Assembly: GCF_002266435.3 (NCBI RefSeq)
Contig: NZ_CP029426.2
Location: forward strand, 3,440,001 to 3,504,000
Direction of reading: 5' to 3'
DNA: 64,000 nucleotides
Source: Bradyrhizobium amphicarpaeae
GTDB taxonomy: Bacteria > Pseudomonadota > Alphaproteobacteria > Rhizobiales > Xanthobacteraceae
The notes under the pieces are model-generated. The model worked only from the letters and a program-made list of their open reading frames with translations, did not search any database and was not told where the DNA came from. The position numbers and the translations under genes were made by a program. Position 1 is the first letter of the stretch. Each line of letters opens with the position of its first letter. Of the stretch, positions 36,867 through 45,023 are shown one piece after another.

Positions 36867-37649
36867 TCAGTACTTGGCGACGACCGGACCGGTCCAGTTG
36901 AAGCGGTAGACCAGCGAGGTCGAGATCGTCTGGTTCCAGCTGTTGGCGCGGATGTCGCGGCCGACCAGGGCGTTGGTGCCGTCGAACAGCTCGTTCTGGG
37001 TCTTGGTGTTGTAGAAGGCCGAACGATACTCGGTCTTCATGAACCAGCCGGGCGAGGAGACGCCGAAGATGTTCAGGCTGTTCTCGACGCCGCCACCGAC
37101 GAACCAACCATTGCGGTTGTAGCTGTTCAAGTGGATGCCAGCCGGAGTGCCCACAACGTTCGTAAAGTTGGTCTGGCCGAAGTGAGCGCCGGAGTAACCG
37201 CCGTTGACGTAGGAGAGAACGTTCGGGGCAACCAACCAGCCGAGGCGAACACCAGCGGCCCAGGAGGTTTCAAGCTTCTGGTTGCCGGTGAGGCCGCCGA
37301 TCGGATCCTGAATGGTGGCGCGGAGGCTGCCGAACTGACCGTCAGCGAACACGCCGGCGACCCAGGTGCCGCTGAACTGCCAGTCGTAACCGGCGCCGAC
37401 CGTGCCGAACCAACCGGAGCCACCCTGGCGCTGGTCGATCGTCAGCGCGGTGTTGGTTCCCGTGGTCTGGACGTGCTGGTCGGCGTTGGAGAGGCCACCG
37501 CCGCCGCCGCCGAACACGTAGAAGCCGGTCCAGTTGGCGACGGGCGCCGGCATGGGGGCCTTCACGTAGGGACGGGCACCGAGATCAGCGGCCGAGGCCG
37601 AACCGGTCATCGCGGCAACCGCGGTCAGAGCGAGCAAAATCTTCTTCAT
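36867..37649 (-). CDS. Outer-membrane beta-barrel porin, second type
   Basis: Outer-membrane protein of 260 residues. Signal peptide MKKILLALTAVAAMTGSASA is followed by ADLGARPYVKAPMPAP and ANWTGFYVFGGGGGG, the family start. Beta strands alternate through the body and it ends FNWTGPVVAKY. It is clearly related to the porin at 34689 but differs in most of its length. The long upstream gap carries repeated ATTTCGGC half-sites that may control it. Confidence 0.92.
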   Translation of the reverse strand: MKKILLALTAVAAMTGSASAADLGARPYVKAPMPAPVANWTGFYVFGGGGGGLSNADQHVQTTGTNTALTIDQRQGGSGWFGTVGAGYDWQFSGTWVAGVFADGQFGSLRATIQDPIGGLTGNQKLETSWAAGVRLGWLVAPNVLSYVNGGYSGAHFGQTNFTNVVGTPAGIHLNSYNRNGWFVGGGVENSLNIFGVSSPGWFMKTEYRSAFYNTKTQNELFDGTNALVGRDIRANSWNQTISTSLVYRFNWTGPVVAKY

Positions 37650-37735
37650 GTCAAAATCCCCAACCTTGGTCTGTGTAGCAGGCGCGAGCGCACTGGAGTT
37701 CGTGTCAACTGATGCCCGGACTATAGACGTTTCCT

Positions 37736-37813
37736 GCCGAAATGCTGTTGCCGGGCAAGCACAGTCGCCGGAAAACGCCGGTGCGCGGGTATTTCGGCGG
37801 CAATTGCCGAAAT
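37736..37813. promoter_or_regulatory. Three GCCGAAAT/ATTTCGGC half-sites upstream of porin
   Basis: One GCCGAAAT at 37736-37743 and an inverted pair ATTTCGGC (37791-37798) / GCCGAAAT (37806-37813) around the palindrome GGCAATTGCC. The sites are 87-164 bases before the porin start. The spacing suits a dimeric DNA-binding protein. The rest of the 37650-38026 gap is AT-rich and holds no gene that I can support. Confidence 0.4.
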
Positions 37814-38026
37814 CTGAAATAATTGCATATAATCAATAACTTGATCGGATTCCCCAATTTCAAATTCGGGTAGGATTTCGTTAGGAAATTCGACCTTGTC
37901 CGAAATAGAGGCAGCCGTGCCTCGGCTTGAGCGCCGTGAGTCGTTGGCCGAGTCGCAGCGACGGCCCTGCGAGTCGCTCAATGCCATGCCGGCCGCGGCG
38001 ACGTTGTCGCGCCCCCTGAACGCAAA

Positions 38027-38056
38027 AGAGCCCCGGCTTTTCGCCGGGGCTCTCGA
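38027..38056 (-). terminator. Rho-independent terminator after parE
   Basis: Stem AGAGCCCCGGC / GCCGGGGCTCT (38027-38037, 38043-38053); the minus-strand tail is TTTT. Confidence 0.85.
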
Positions 38057-38079
38057 CGGAGCGCTACTGCGCCGCAGAC

Positions 38080-40125
38080 TCAGACGTCCAGCAGCTCGTC
38101 GCTGGCGAATTCGGCCTTGTCCGTGATGAAGGCGAATCGCGCCTCGGCCTTGGTACCCATCAGGCGCTCCACCGAATCCGCGGTGGTATCGCGGTCGTCG
38201 GCGAGCAGCACCACCTTGAGCAGCGTGCGCTTGGCTGGATCCATCGTGGTCTCCTTGAGCTGCGCCGGCATCATCTCGCCGAGGCCTTTGAAGCGGTTCA
38301 CCTCGACCTTGGCGTTGGCATTGAACGCGCTCTTGATCAGCGCTTCCTTGTGCTTGTCGTCGCGCGCGTAGACCGACTTGGTGCCGTGGGTGAGCTTGTA
38401 GAGCGGCGGCACCGCGAGGAAGAGGTGGCCTTCGTCGATCAGCCGCGGCATCTGCCGGTAGAAGAAGGTGATCAGGAGCGAGGCGATGTGGGCGCCGTCG
38501 ACGTCGGCGTCGGTCATGATGATGATGCGTTGATAGCGCAGATCCTCTTCGCGGTATTGCAGGAGCTGGCCGCAGCCGATCGCCTGCACGAGGTCGGAGA
38601 GCTGCGCGTTCGCCGTCAGCTTGTCCTTGCCGGCGGAGGCGACGTTGAGGATCTTGCCGCGCAACGGCAGCACCGCTTGCGTCTTGCGATCACGCGCCTG
38701 CTTGGCACTGCCGCCGGCCGAGTCGCCTTCGACGATGAAGAGTTCGGAGCCGTCGGTGCCGGCGTCGGTGCAGTCGGCGAGCTTGCCGGGCAGGCGCAGC
38801 TTCTTGCCGGCGGTTTTCCGCGCGGTCTCTTTCTCCTGCCGCCGCCGCAGCCGTTCCTCGGCGCGGTCGATCACGAAATCGAGCAGCCTGTTGGCCATGT
38901 TCGGATTGCCCGACAGCCAATGGTCGAACGGATCCTTCATCGCCTGTTCGACGATGCGCTGCGCTTCCGCCGTTGCGAGACGATCCTTGGTCTGGCCCTG
39001 GAATTCGGGCTCGCGCACGAACACCGAGAGCATCACGGCGGCACCGACCATCACGTCCTCCGACGTAATGGAGGAAGCGCGCTTGCCCTGGCCGACGCGC
39101 TCGGCGTGATCCTTCAGGCCGCGCAGCAGCGCGCTGCGCAGGCCGGATTCGTGCGTGCCGCCATCGGGTGTCGGGACGGTATTGGTGTAGGAGGACAGGA
39201 AGCCGTCGGCATCCGCGGTCCATGCCACCGCCCATTCGCAGGCGCCATGGGCGCCGTTGCGGCCCGACTTGCCGGAGAAGATATCCGGGTGCACCAGCGT
39301 GTCGGCGTGGATTGCAGCCGCAAGATAGTCCTTGAGGCCGCCGGGGAAGTGGAACGTGGCTTCGGCCGGTACGTCCTCGATGCCCTTGAGCAGCTCGGGC
39401 GCGCAATTCCAGCGGATCTCGACGCCGCCGAACAGGTACGCCTTCGAGCGCGTCATCTTGAACAGACGCTGCGGCTTGAACGCAGCCTTGGCGCCGAAGA
39501 TGTCGGTATCGGGCTTGAAGCGGACCCGCGTGCCGCGGCGGTTGTTGATCTTGCCGAGGTCCTCGAGCTTGCCCTTCGGGTGGCCCCGCTCGAACGTCAT
39601 CCGGTAAAGCTTCTGGCTGCGCGCGACCTCGACCTCGAGCAGCGAGGAGAGGGCATTCACCACGGAGATGCCGACGCCGTGCAGGCCGCCCGAGGTCTCG
39701 TAGACCTTGCTGTCGAACTTGCCGCCCGAATGCAGCGTACACATGATGACTTCGAGCGCCGACTTTTTCGGGAACTTCGGATGCGGATCGATCGGGATGC
39801 CGCGGCCATTGTCGGTGACCGTGAGGAAACCATCCGCGGAGAGCTCGACACCGATGAAGGTCGCGTGTCCGGCCAGCGCCTCGTCCATCGAGTTGTCGAT
39901 GACTTCGGCGAACAGATGATGCAGCGCCTTCTCGTCGGTGCCGCCGATATACATGCCGGGCCGCCGCCGCACCGGTTCCAGGCCTTCGAGCACCTCGATG
40001 TCGGCCGCGGTGTAGTCAGCTTCGCCGCCGGTTCCGCGCGGCGCCGCCTTGGGGGCGCCGCGGGGTTTCGGCTCGTCGCCACCGAAAAAATCGTCTTTTG
40101 CTTTTGGCTTCAACTGCTTGGACAT
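38080..40125 (-). CDS. parE: DNA topoisomerase IV subunit B
   Basis: ATPase subunit of topoisomerase IV, which decatenates chromosomes. The 681-residue product has the GHKL ATP site (EVIDNSMDEALAG, TVTDNGRGIPID, GGLHGVGISVVNALS), the transducer domain with the switch Lys region, and the TOPRIM domain (LFIVEGDSAGGSAKQARDRK, IIIMTDADVDGAHI), ending with RFKGLGEMMP and the typical subunit-B C terminus. A 45-residue polar N-terminal extension precedes RPGMYIGG. Length favours ParE over GyrB, which is usually about 800 residues. Confidence 0.95.
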   Translation of the reverse strand: MSKQLKPKAKDDFFGGDEPKPRGAPKAAPRGTGGEADYTAADIEVLEGLEPVRRRPGMYIGGTDEKALHHLFAEVIDNSMDEALAGHATFIGVELSADGFLTVTDNGRGIPIDPHPKFPKKSALEVIMCTLHSGGKFDSKVYETSGGLHGVGISVVNALSSLLEVEVARSQKLYRMTFERGHPKGKLEDLGKINNRRGTRVRFKPDTDIFGAKAAFKPQRLFKMTRSKAYLFGGVEIRWNCAPELLKGIEDVPAEATFHFPGGLKDYLAAAIHADTLVHPDIFSGKSGRNGAHGACEWAVAWTADADGFLSSYTNTVPTPDGGTHESGLRSALLRGLKDHAERVGQGKRASSITSEDVMVGAAVMLSVFVREPEFQGQTKDRLATAEAQRIVEQAMKDPFDHWLSGNPNMANRLLDFVIDRAEERLRRRQEKETARKTAGKKLRLPGKLADCTDAGTDGSELFIVEGDSAGGSAKQARDRKTQAVLPLRGKILNVASAGKDKLTANAQLSDLVQAIGCGQLLQYREEDLRYQRIIIMTDADVDGAHIASLLITFFYRQMPRLIDEGHLFLAVPPLYKLTHGTKSVYARDDKHKEALIKSAFNANAKVEVNRFKGLGEMMPAQLKETTMDPAKRTLLKVVLLADDRDTTADSVERLMGTKAEARFAFITDKAEFASDELLDV

Positions 40126-40397
40126 ATATCTTGATACGCTTTGAGGGCCGCATCAGCGGCGAATCGGTTGGGCCGACTATGCCACTTCTGACTTGGAAAG
40201 GTTACCGCGAGGCGGGCCGGGCGGCGTGGTTGGAAGCCAATCCCGGCGAATTTACGCCGCAGGCCCTGCAATTGCCGGCAATTTGACCGGTTGTCCGGGC
40301 CCAGCCGAGTTTTGTGACTTGATGTCACACAAGCCCTTGGCTTACCAGTCTTTTTCATCGAGCAGCACCTTGAGACGGGGCGGGAAGGCTTTTTTAG

Positions 40398-40928
40398 ATG
40401 GAGCAGTTTGCGCACGCCCTGGCCGATTTCGTGCGCGCTCACCAGGCCTGGGCCGCTCCGATCGTGTTCGTGCTCGCCTTCGGGGAGTCGCTGGCCTTCA
40501 TCTCGCTGCTGATCCCGGCCTGGGGCGCGCTGGTCGCGATCGGTGCGCTGATCGGGGTGAGCGGCATCAGCTTCTATCCGGTCTGGATCGCTGGCGGCCT
40601 CGGCGCGGCGCTGGGCGACTGGGTCTCGTACTGGTTCGGCTACCGCTACAAGGAGAAGGTCGCCCAGATGTGGCCGCTCTCGCGCTATCCGGAACTGCTG
40701 CCCAGAGGCGAGGCCTTCGTGCGCAGCTGGGGCATCCCCAGCATCTTCATCGGCCGCTTCTTCGGCCCCTTGCGTGCTTCGGTGCCGCTGGCGGCCGGCA
40801 TCTTCGAGATGCCTTATTGGAGCTTCCAGGCCGCCAATTTCGTCTCGGCCCTGATCTGGTCGGCCGTGCTCCTGCTGTTCGGCGACGTGCTGGCCAAGAT
40901 CATGGAATGGATCTGGCGGGTGATCTGA
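40398..40928 (+). CDS. DedA/VTT family membrane protein
   Basis: Inner-membrane protein of 176 residues in the DedA family, members of which act as undecaprenyl-phosphate or phospholipid flippases. Seen are FGESLAFISLLIPAWGALVA, GAALGDWVSYWFGYRY and the family signature GRFFGPLRASVPLAAGI with the conserved Arg-Phe and Pro. About four to five hydrophobic stretches. Divergent from parE; the 272-base gap between the two starts shows no clear gene. Confidence 0.92.
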   Translation: MEQFAHALADFVRAHQAWAAPIVFVLAFGESLAFISLLIPAWGALVAIGALIGVSGISFYPVWIAGGLGAALGDWVSYWFGYRYKEKVAQMWPLSRYPELLPRGEAFVRSWGIPSIFIGRFFGPLRASVPLAAGIFEMPYWSFQAANFVSALIWSAVLLLFGDVLAKIMEWIWRVI

Positions 40929-40938
40929 CGCCGAAACC

Positions 40939-40967
40939 TTGACGAAAGCCTGATCTAGCCTTATAGC
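40939..40967 (+). promoter_or_regulatory. Sigma-70-type promoter of the paiB-argC operon
   Basis: TTGACG (40939-40944), a 17-base spacer and TATAGC (40962-40967). The expected start point (40974-40976) falls on or next to the A of the ATG of the leader ORF at 40976. The -35 begins ten bases after the dedA stop. Confidence 0.6.
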
Positions 40968-40975
40968 CGCGCGCC

Positions 40976-41053
40976 ATGATCAACGCCGCGACCATCCTGT
41001 TCGCCCGTCGCCGCCGCCGCAGTCTTGCGGTTTGGGCGGTCGATCGCGTTTGA
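40976..41053 (+). CDS. Arginine-rich 25-codon leader ORF, apparently leaderless
   Basis: Frame begins MINAATILFARRRRRS and ends AVDRV-TGA. Five consecutive Arg codons (CGT then four CGC, 41006-41020) and a sixth Arg near the end give 24 percent arginine. There is no Shine-Dalgarno; the predicted transcript start coincides with the ATG. It stands 98 bases before paiB, which overlaps argC. Two alternative hairpins lie between its stop and paiB. The arrangement recalls transcription- or translation-attenuation leader peptides. That it is translated, and that it senses arginine, are inferences. Confidence 0.5.
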   Translation: MINAATILFARRRRRSLAVWAVDRV

Positions 41054-41066
41054 GATCATCGTCTTT

Positions 41067-41123
41067 GCCGCTGGATCCGATCCGCGGCATTCTCTCTCCT
41101 GTCAGCGCGATCTGATCCGGCGG
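41067..41123 (+). promoter_or_regulatory. Two mutually exclusive leader hairpins before paiB
   Basis: Hairpin 1: GCCGC-t-GGAT (41067-41076) with ATCC-GCGGC (41080-41088), loop CCG, one bulged base. Hairpin 2: CCGCTGGATCCGATC (41068-41082) with GATCTGATCCGGCGG (41109-41123), 13 Watson-Crick pairs, one G-U and one mismatch. The two share the same left arm, so only one can form at a time. No U-run follows, so control would act on translation or Rho rather than through an intrinsic terminator. paiB's AGGAGA site is at 41141. Confidence 0.5.
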
Positions 41124-41151
41124 CCCCCAAAGAGGCTAGCAGGAGACCACG

Positions 41152-41817
41152 ATGTACACGCCACCCTTTTTCAAGCAGGACCGCGCCGCGAGCCTGAAAT
41201 TCGCCGAAGAGCGCGGCTTCGGCACCATGTGTGCCTTTGACGGCAAGAAGCCGGTGGCTTCGCCGCTGCCGTTCTATCTGACCTACGCCGCCGACGGCAC
41301 GCCGCAGGCTGCCTTTCATGTCGCCCGTCACAATCCGCTGCTAAAGCTCGCAAGCGGCGATGCGTCCTGGCTGCTCGCGGTCAACGGCCCCGATGCCTAT
41401 GTCTCGCCGGACTGGTATGTCTCGCCGGACCAGGTGCCGACCTGGCTCTACCAGTCGGTGCATCTGAGCGGGCCGGTGCGGATGTTGTCGGATGACGAGC
41501 TGGCGGTGCAGATCGACACGCTCAGCGACAAGTTCGAGAACTGGCTGTTGCCGAAGACGCCGTGGACGTCGGACAAGATGACGGCCGGACGGCTCGAGGC
41601 GATGAAGAAGGCGATCGTGGGCCTGGTTATGAATGTTGAGGAGGTCGAAGGCAGCTTCAAGCTCAACCAGCACAAATCCGACGCCGACTATACGGCGATC
41701 GCCAATGCGCTCAGTGCCGGCGATGCCGACGCCAGGCAGATCTCACATTTGATGCGGCAGGCAAGGCCGCAGGTTTTCGCAGACGACACGAACATGCTCG
41801 AAGGGAGCGCGCCATGA
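41152..41817 (+). CDS. PaiB-family FMN-binding protein
   Basis: Protein of 221 residues in the PaiB (FMN-binding 'negative transcriptional regulator') family with a split-barrel flavin fold. Seen are [69 protein letters not shown] and the C-terminal [20 protein letters not shown], all family landmarks. Whether it binds DNA is doubtful; most PaiB homologues are probably flavin or haem-linked enzymes. AGGAGA precedes the ATG. Its stop overlaps the argC start (ATGA). Confidence 0.92.
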   Translation: MYTPPFFKQDRAASLKFAEERGFGTMCAFDGKKPVASPLPFYLTYAADGTPQAAFHVARHNPLLKLASGDASWLLAVNGPDAYVSPDWYVSPDQVPTWLYQSVHLSGPVRMLSDDELAVQIDTLSDKFENWLLPKTPWTSDKMTAGRLEAMKKAIVGLVMNVEEVEGSFKLNQHKSDADYTAIANALSAGDADARQISHLMRQARPQVFADDTNMLEGSAP

Positions 41818-42794
41818 GCCTCGCTGACATCAAACAGGCCCCGAAGGGCGCTGCCACCAACCCCGCAACCGTCTTCGTCGACGGCGGCTCCGGCACCACC
41901 GGTCTCGGCATCAACGAGCGACTGAAGCACCAGAAAGACGTCGTCGTGAAGACGATCCCTGACGACAAGCGCAAGGACCCCGCTGCCAAGAAGGCGCTGA
42001 TGGAGGAGGTGGACCTCGTCATCCTCTGCCTGCCCGACGATGCCGCCAAGGAGACGGTCGCGCTGGTCGACAGCATGGGCGGCTCGGGCCCGAAGGTGCT
42101 CGACGCCTCGACCGCCTACCGCGTCGCGCCCGATTGGGCCTACGGCTTTCCGGAACTGACGCCGGACCAGGCCGGCAAGATCAAGGCGGCGAAGAAGGTC
42201 TCCAATCCCGGTTGCTATCCGACCGGCGCGATCGCGCTGCTGCGGCCGATCGTCGATGCCGGCCTGCTGCCATCAGACTATCCCGTCACCGTCAACGCGG
42301 TGAGCGGCTATTCCGGCGGCGGCAAGTCGATGATCGCAAGCTTCGAAGACGGCAGTGCGCCGTCCTTCGAGCTCTACGGCCTCGGCTTCGAGCACAAGCA
42401 TCTGCCGGAGATGCAGCTCTATTCGAACCTGACGCGGCGGCCGATCTTCGTTCCGTCGGTCGGCAACTACCGGCAGGGCATGCTGGTCTCGGTGCCGCTG
42501 CAACTCGACACGCTGCCCGGCAAGCCCGGCGGTGCCGATCTCCAGGCTGCGCTCGCCAAACGCTACGACGGCTCGAAATACGTCAAGGCGATGCCGCTGC
42601 AGAACGAAGCATCGAAGGGCGGGCGGATCGAGCCGGAAGCGCTGAACGAGACCAACATGCTCGAGCTCTACGTCTTCGCCAGCGACAAATATCACCAGGC
42701 GGTGCTGGTCGCCCGGCTCGACAATCTCGGCAAGGGTGCCTCCGGTGCAGCCGTGCAGAACATGCGGCTGATGCTGGGGCTGGCAGAGGAGTAG
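41814..42794 (+). CDS. argC: N-acetyl-gamma-glutamyl-phosphate reductase, type 2
   Basis: Third step of arginine synthesis: NADPH reduction of N-acetylglutamyl phosphate. The 326-residue product carries the short type 2 layout: [51 protein letters not shown], catalytic Cys in [17 protein letters not shown], and [14 protein letters not shown] second, type 1 argC follows 100 bases downstream. Translationally coupled to paiB through ATGA. Confidence 0.95.
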   Translation: MSLADIKQAPKGAATNPATVFVDGGSGTTGLGINERLKHQKDVVVKTIPDDKRKDPAAKKALMEEVDLVILCLPDDAAKETVALVDSMGGSGPKVLDASTAYRVAPDWAYGFPELTPDQAGKIKAAKKVSNPGCYPTGAIALLRPIVDAGLLPSDYPVTVNAVSGYSGGGKSMIASFEDGSAPSFELYGLGFEHKHLPEMQLYSNLTRRPIFVPSVGNYRQGMLVSVPLQLDTLPGKPGGADLQAALAKRYDGSKYVKAMPLQNEASKGGRIEPEALNETNMLELYVFASDKYHQAVLVARLDNLGKGASGAAVQNMRLMLGLAEE

Positions 42795-42894
42795 CTGATC
42801 GAACGTTGCTCGCGGCGCCAACCCGTTGGACGGCGCGATGCTACGATTTTCTGCCCCGGCAAGACCGATCAATGACGCCTAAAAGGGACGCGTG

Positions 42895-43941
42895 ATGAGC
42901 TCGAAGAAGATCGGCATTCTCGGCGCCTCCGGTTACACCGGGGCGGACGCAGTGCGCCTGTTGGCGCGGCATCCGAATGCCGAGATCGTCGCGCTGACCG
43001 CCAACACCCACGCCGGCAAGTCGATGGGCGACGTGTTTCCGCATTTCTTCATGCTGGACCTGCCGACACTCGTTGACTGGGAAAAGGTCGACTGGAGCAA
43101 GCTCGATGCGGTGTTCTGCGGGCTGCCGCACGGCACCACCCAGGAAATCATCGCCGCTGTCCTCAAGGCAAATCCTGAAATCAAGGTGCTCGACATGTCC
43201 GCCGATTTCAGGCTGCGGGACAAGGACACCTATGCGCAATGGTACGGCCATGAGCACCGGGCGCTCGAGCTCCAGGGAGAAGCGGTCTATGGACTGACCG
43301 AATTCTATCGCGAGCAGATCACATCGGCGCGGCTGGTCGCCTGTCCCGGCTGCTATCCCACGGCGGCGCTGCTCGCGCTGGTGCCGCTGGCGAAAGCCGG
43401 ACTGATCGACGTCGACGACATCATCATCGACGCGAAATCGGGCGTGACCGGCGCCGGCCGCGGGCTGAAACAGAATACGTTGTTCAGCGAGGCGGGCGAG
43501 GGGCTGTCGCCCTATTCGGTCGGAACCCACCGGCACGCGCCCGAGATCGAGCAGGAGCTCGGCGTCGCCGCAGGCTCCGCGGTGACGATCAACTTCACGC
43601 CGCATCTCATTCCGATGGCGCGCGGCGAACTCTGCACGTCCTACGTCAAGCTCACCGGCGCGACGCCGGACGATCTGCGAGCCGCGCTGGAACGGGCCTA
43701 TGCCAACGAGCCCTTCGTGCATGTCGCGCGGAAGGGCGTGCTGCCGCAGACCCAGAATGTACGCGGCTCCAACTATGTGCAGATCGGCGTCGTCGCCGAC
43801 CGTATCAGGAACCGGGCGATCGTGATTTCCACGCTCGACAATCTGGTGAAGGGTTCGGCCGGGCAAGCGATCCAGAACATGAACCTGATGTTCGGGTTGC
43901 CCGAGACGACGGGACTGGAGCAGATCGCGCTGTTTCCGTGA
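42895..43941 (+). CDS. argC: N-acetyl-gamma-glutamyl-phosphate reductase, type 1
   Basis: Same reaction as the preceding gene but from the long type 1 branch: KIGILGASGYTGADAVRLLA, VFCGLPHGTTQEI, DMSADFRLRDKDTYAQWYG, catalytic Cys in ACPGCYPTAALLALVP, SGVTGAGRG, and NFTPHLIPMARGELCT. 348 residues, normal for the branch. ATG 42895 is used rather than the GTG one codon earlier. The 3' end overlaps or nearly abuts the methyltransferase gene. Confidence 0.95.
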   Translation: MSSKKIGILGASGYTGADAVRLLARHPNAEIVALTANTHAGKSMGDVFPHFFMLDLPTLVDWEKVDWSKLDAVFCGLPHGTTQEIIAAVLKANPEIKVLDMSADFRLRDKDTYAQWYGHEHRALELQGEAVYGLTEFYREQITSARLVACPGCYPTAALLALVPLAKAGLIDVDDIIIDAKSGVTGAGRGLKQNTLFSEAGEGLSPYSVGTHRHAPEIEQELGVAAGSAVTINFTPHLIPMARGELCTSYVKLTGATPDDLRAALERAYANEPFVHVARKGVLPQTQNVRGSNYVQIGVVADRIRNRAIVISTLDNLVKGSAGQAIQNMNLMFGLPETTGLEQIALFP

Positions 43942-43955
43942 AACGAGGTGCTGCG

Positions 43956-44549
43956 GTGGACGAAGCGACCTTGCAATTCTACCGGAGCAACGCCGAAGCC
44001 TATGCCCAGCGCGAGATCACTTCGCGCAAGGCGCGGCTGACGGCGTTTCTGTCCCGGCTCATGCCGGGCGCTTCCATTCTCGAACTCGGATGCGGGGCCG
44101 GTGGCGACACGGCCGAAATGCTGGCGCGTGGCTTCGCGGTTCGCGCCAGCGACGGATCGCCGGAAATGGCGGAAGTCGCCTCACGCCGCCTTGGGCGCCC
44201 CGTCGAGACCCTGTTGTTCGACCAGCTCGACGACACCGAGGCCTATGGCGCCGTCTGGGCCAATGCGTGCCTGCTGCACGTGCCGAGACCCGAGCTCGCG
44301 GGCGTTCTCGGGCGCATCCGGCGTGCGTTGAAGCCCGGTGGCTTTTTCTACGCCAGCTACAAGACCGGCGAGGTCGACGGCCGCGACACGCTGAACCGCT
44401 ACTACAACTATCCCTCGCCGGACTGGCTGCGGGCGACCTACGCAGAGGCGGGCGACTGGAGCGAGGTGTTGATCGACACCGGCGAGGTCAAGGGCTTCGA
44501 CGACAAGCCGGCATCGATGCTGTTCGTCGTCGCCCAGAAGAGCGGCTGA
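43956..44549 (+). CDS. Class I SAM-dependent methyltransferase
   Basis: Small methyltransferase of 197 residues. SAM-binding motif I is ILELGCGAGGDTAEML, motif II falls at ASDGSPEMAEVASRR, and ANACLLHVPRPELAGVL with LKPGGFFYASYK forms motifs III/post-III. GTG 43956 has GAGG seven bases upstream; GTG 43938, which overlaps the argC stop (GTGA), is the alternative. Closest in pattern to Tellurite-resistance/UbiE-like small-molecule methyltransferases; substrate unknown. Confidence 0.87.
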   Translation: MDEATLQFYRSNAEAYAQREITSRKARLTAFLSRLMPGASILELGCGAGGDTAEMLARGFAVRASDGSPEMAEVASRRLGRPVETLLFDQLDDTEAYGAVWANACLLHVPRPELAGVLGRIRRALKPGGFFYASYKTGEVDGRDTLNRYYNYPSPDWLRATYAEAGDWSEVLIDTGEVKGFDDKPASMLFVVAQKSG

Positions 44550-44560
44550 GCGCCGCTCGC

Positions 44561-44959
44561 TCACACCAGCTTGAAGATCGCCAGCGCCAGCACGGCCTGG
44601 GCGAGGAAGCCGACGGTGAAGGCCAGCGTGCGGAACACGGGAATCCCGAGCGCGTAGACGATCAGATGCGCGACGCGGGCCCAGAAATAAACGGCGCAGG
44701 CGAGCACGGTCCATTTCGAGGAATAGTCGATCGCATTCAGGATCAGCACGAGCGGTGCGAATACGATCAGGTTCTCGACCGCATTGTCGTGCGCGAACAT
44801 CAGGCGGTTCGCCCATTCCGACTGCGGCTTGTCACCACGCGAGGGGTTGGCCATCGCGCCGGAGAGACCGCGGATCTGGCACCGGTTGATGGTGTAGGGA
44901 ATCCAGAGGATCCCGGTCAGGATCACCGTCAGTGTCAGCCAGAACAATTCGCGCGTCAT
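44561..44959 (-). CDS. MAPEG family membrane protein
   Basis: Four-helix inner-membrane protein of 132 residues from the MAPEG family (membrane-associated eicosanoid/glutathione metabolism). The conserved stretch ANRLMFAHDNAVENLIVFAP and the Tyr/Arg motif in AVYFWARVAHLIVYALGIP are visible. Bacterial members are mostly uncharacterised. Convergent with the methyltransferase, 11 bases between stops. Confidence 0.9.
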   Translation of the reverse strand: MTRELFWLTLTVILTGILWIPYTINRCQIRGLSGAMANPSRGDKPQSEWANRLMFAHDNAVENLIVFAPLVLILNAIDYSSKWTVLACAVYFWARVAHLIVYALGIPVFRTLAFTVGFLAQAVLALAIFKLV

Positions 44960-45023
44960 GGTTCGATCCCCTCTGTCGTCGCTGCGTTGAGCGCGAGTCT
45001 ATACAAAAGCGTGGAAGATTCCG

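Noticed and set aside
40179..40286. 35-codon frame MPLLTWKGYREAGRAAWLEA... between parE and dedA
   Set aside because: Odd composition for noise, but no ribosome site, and it covers the likely parE promoter region; not enough support.
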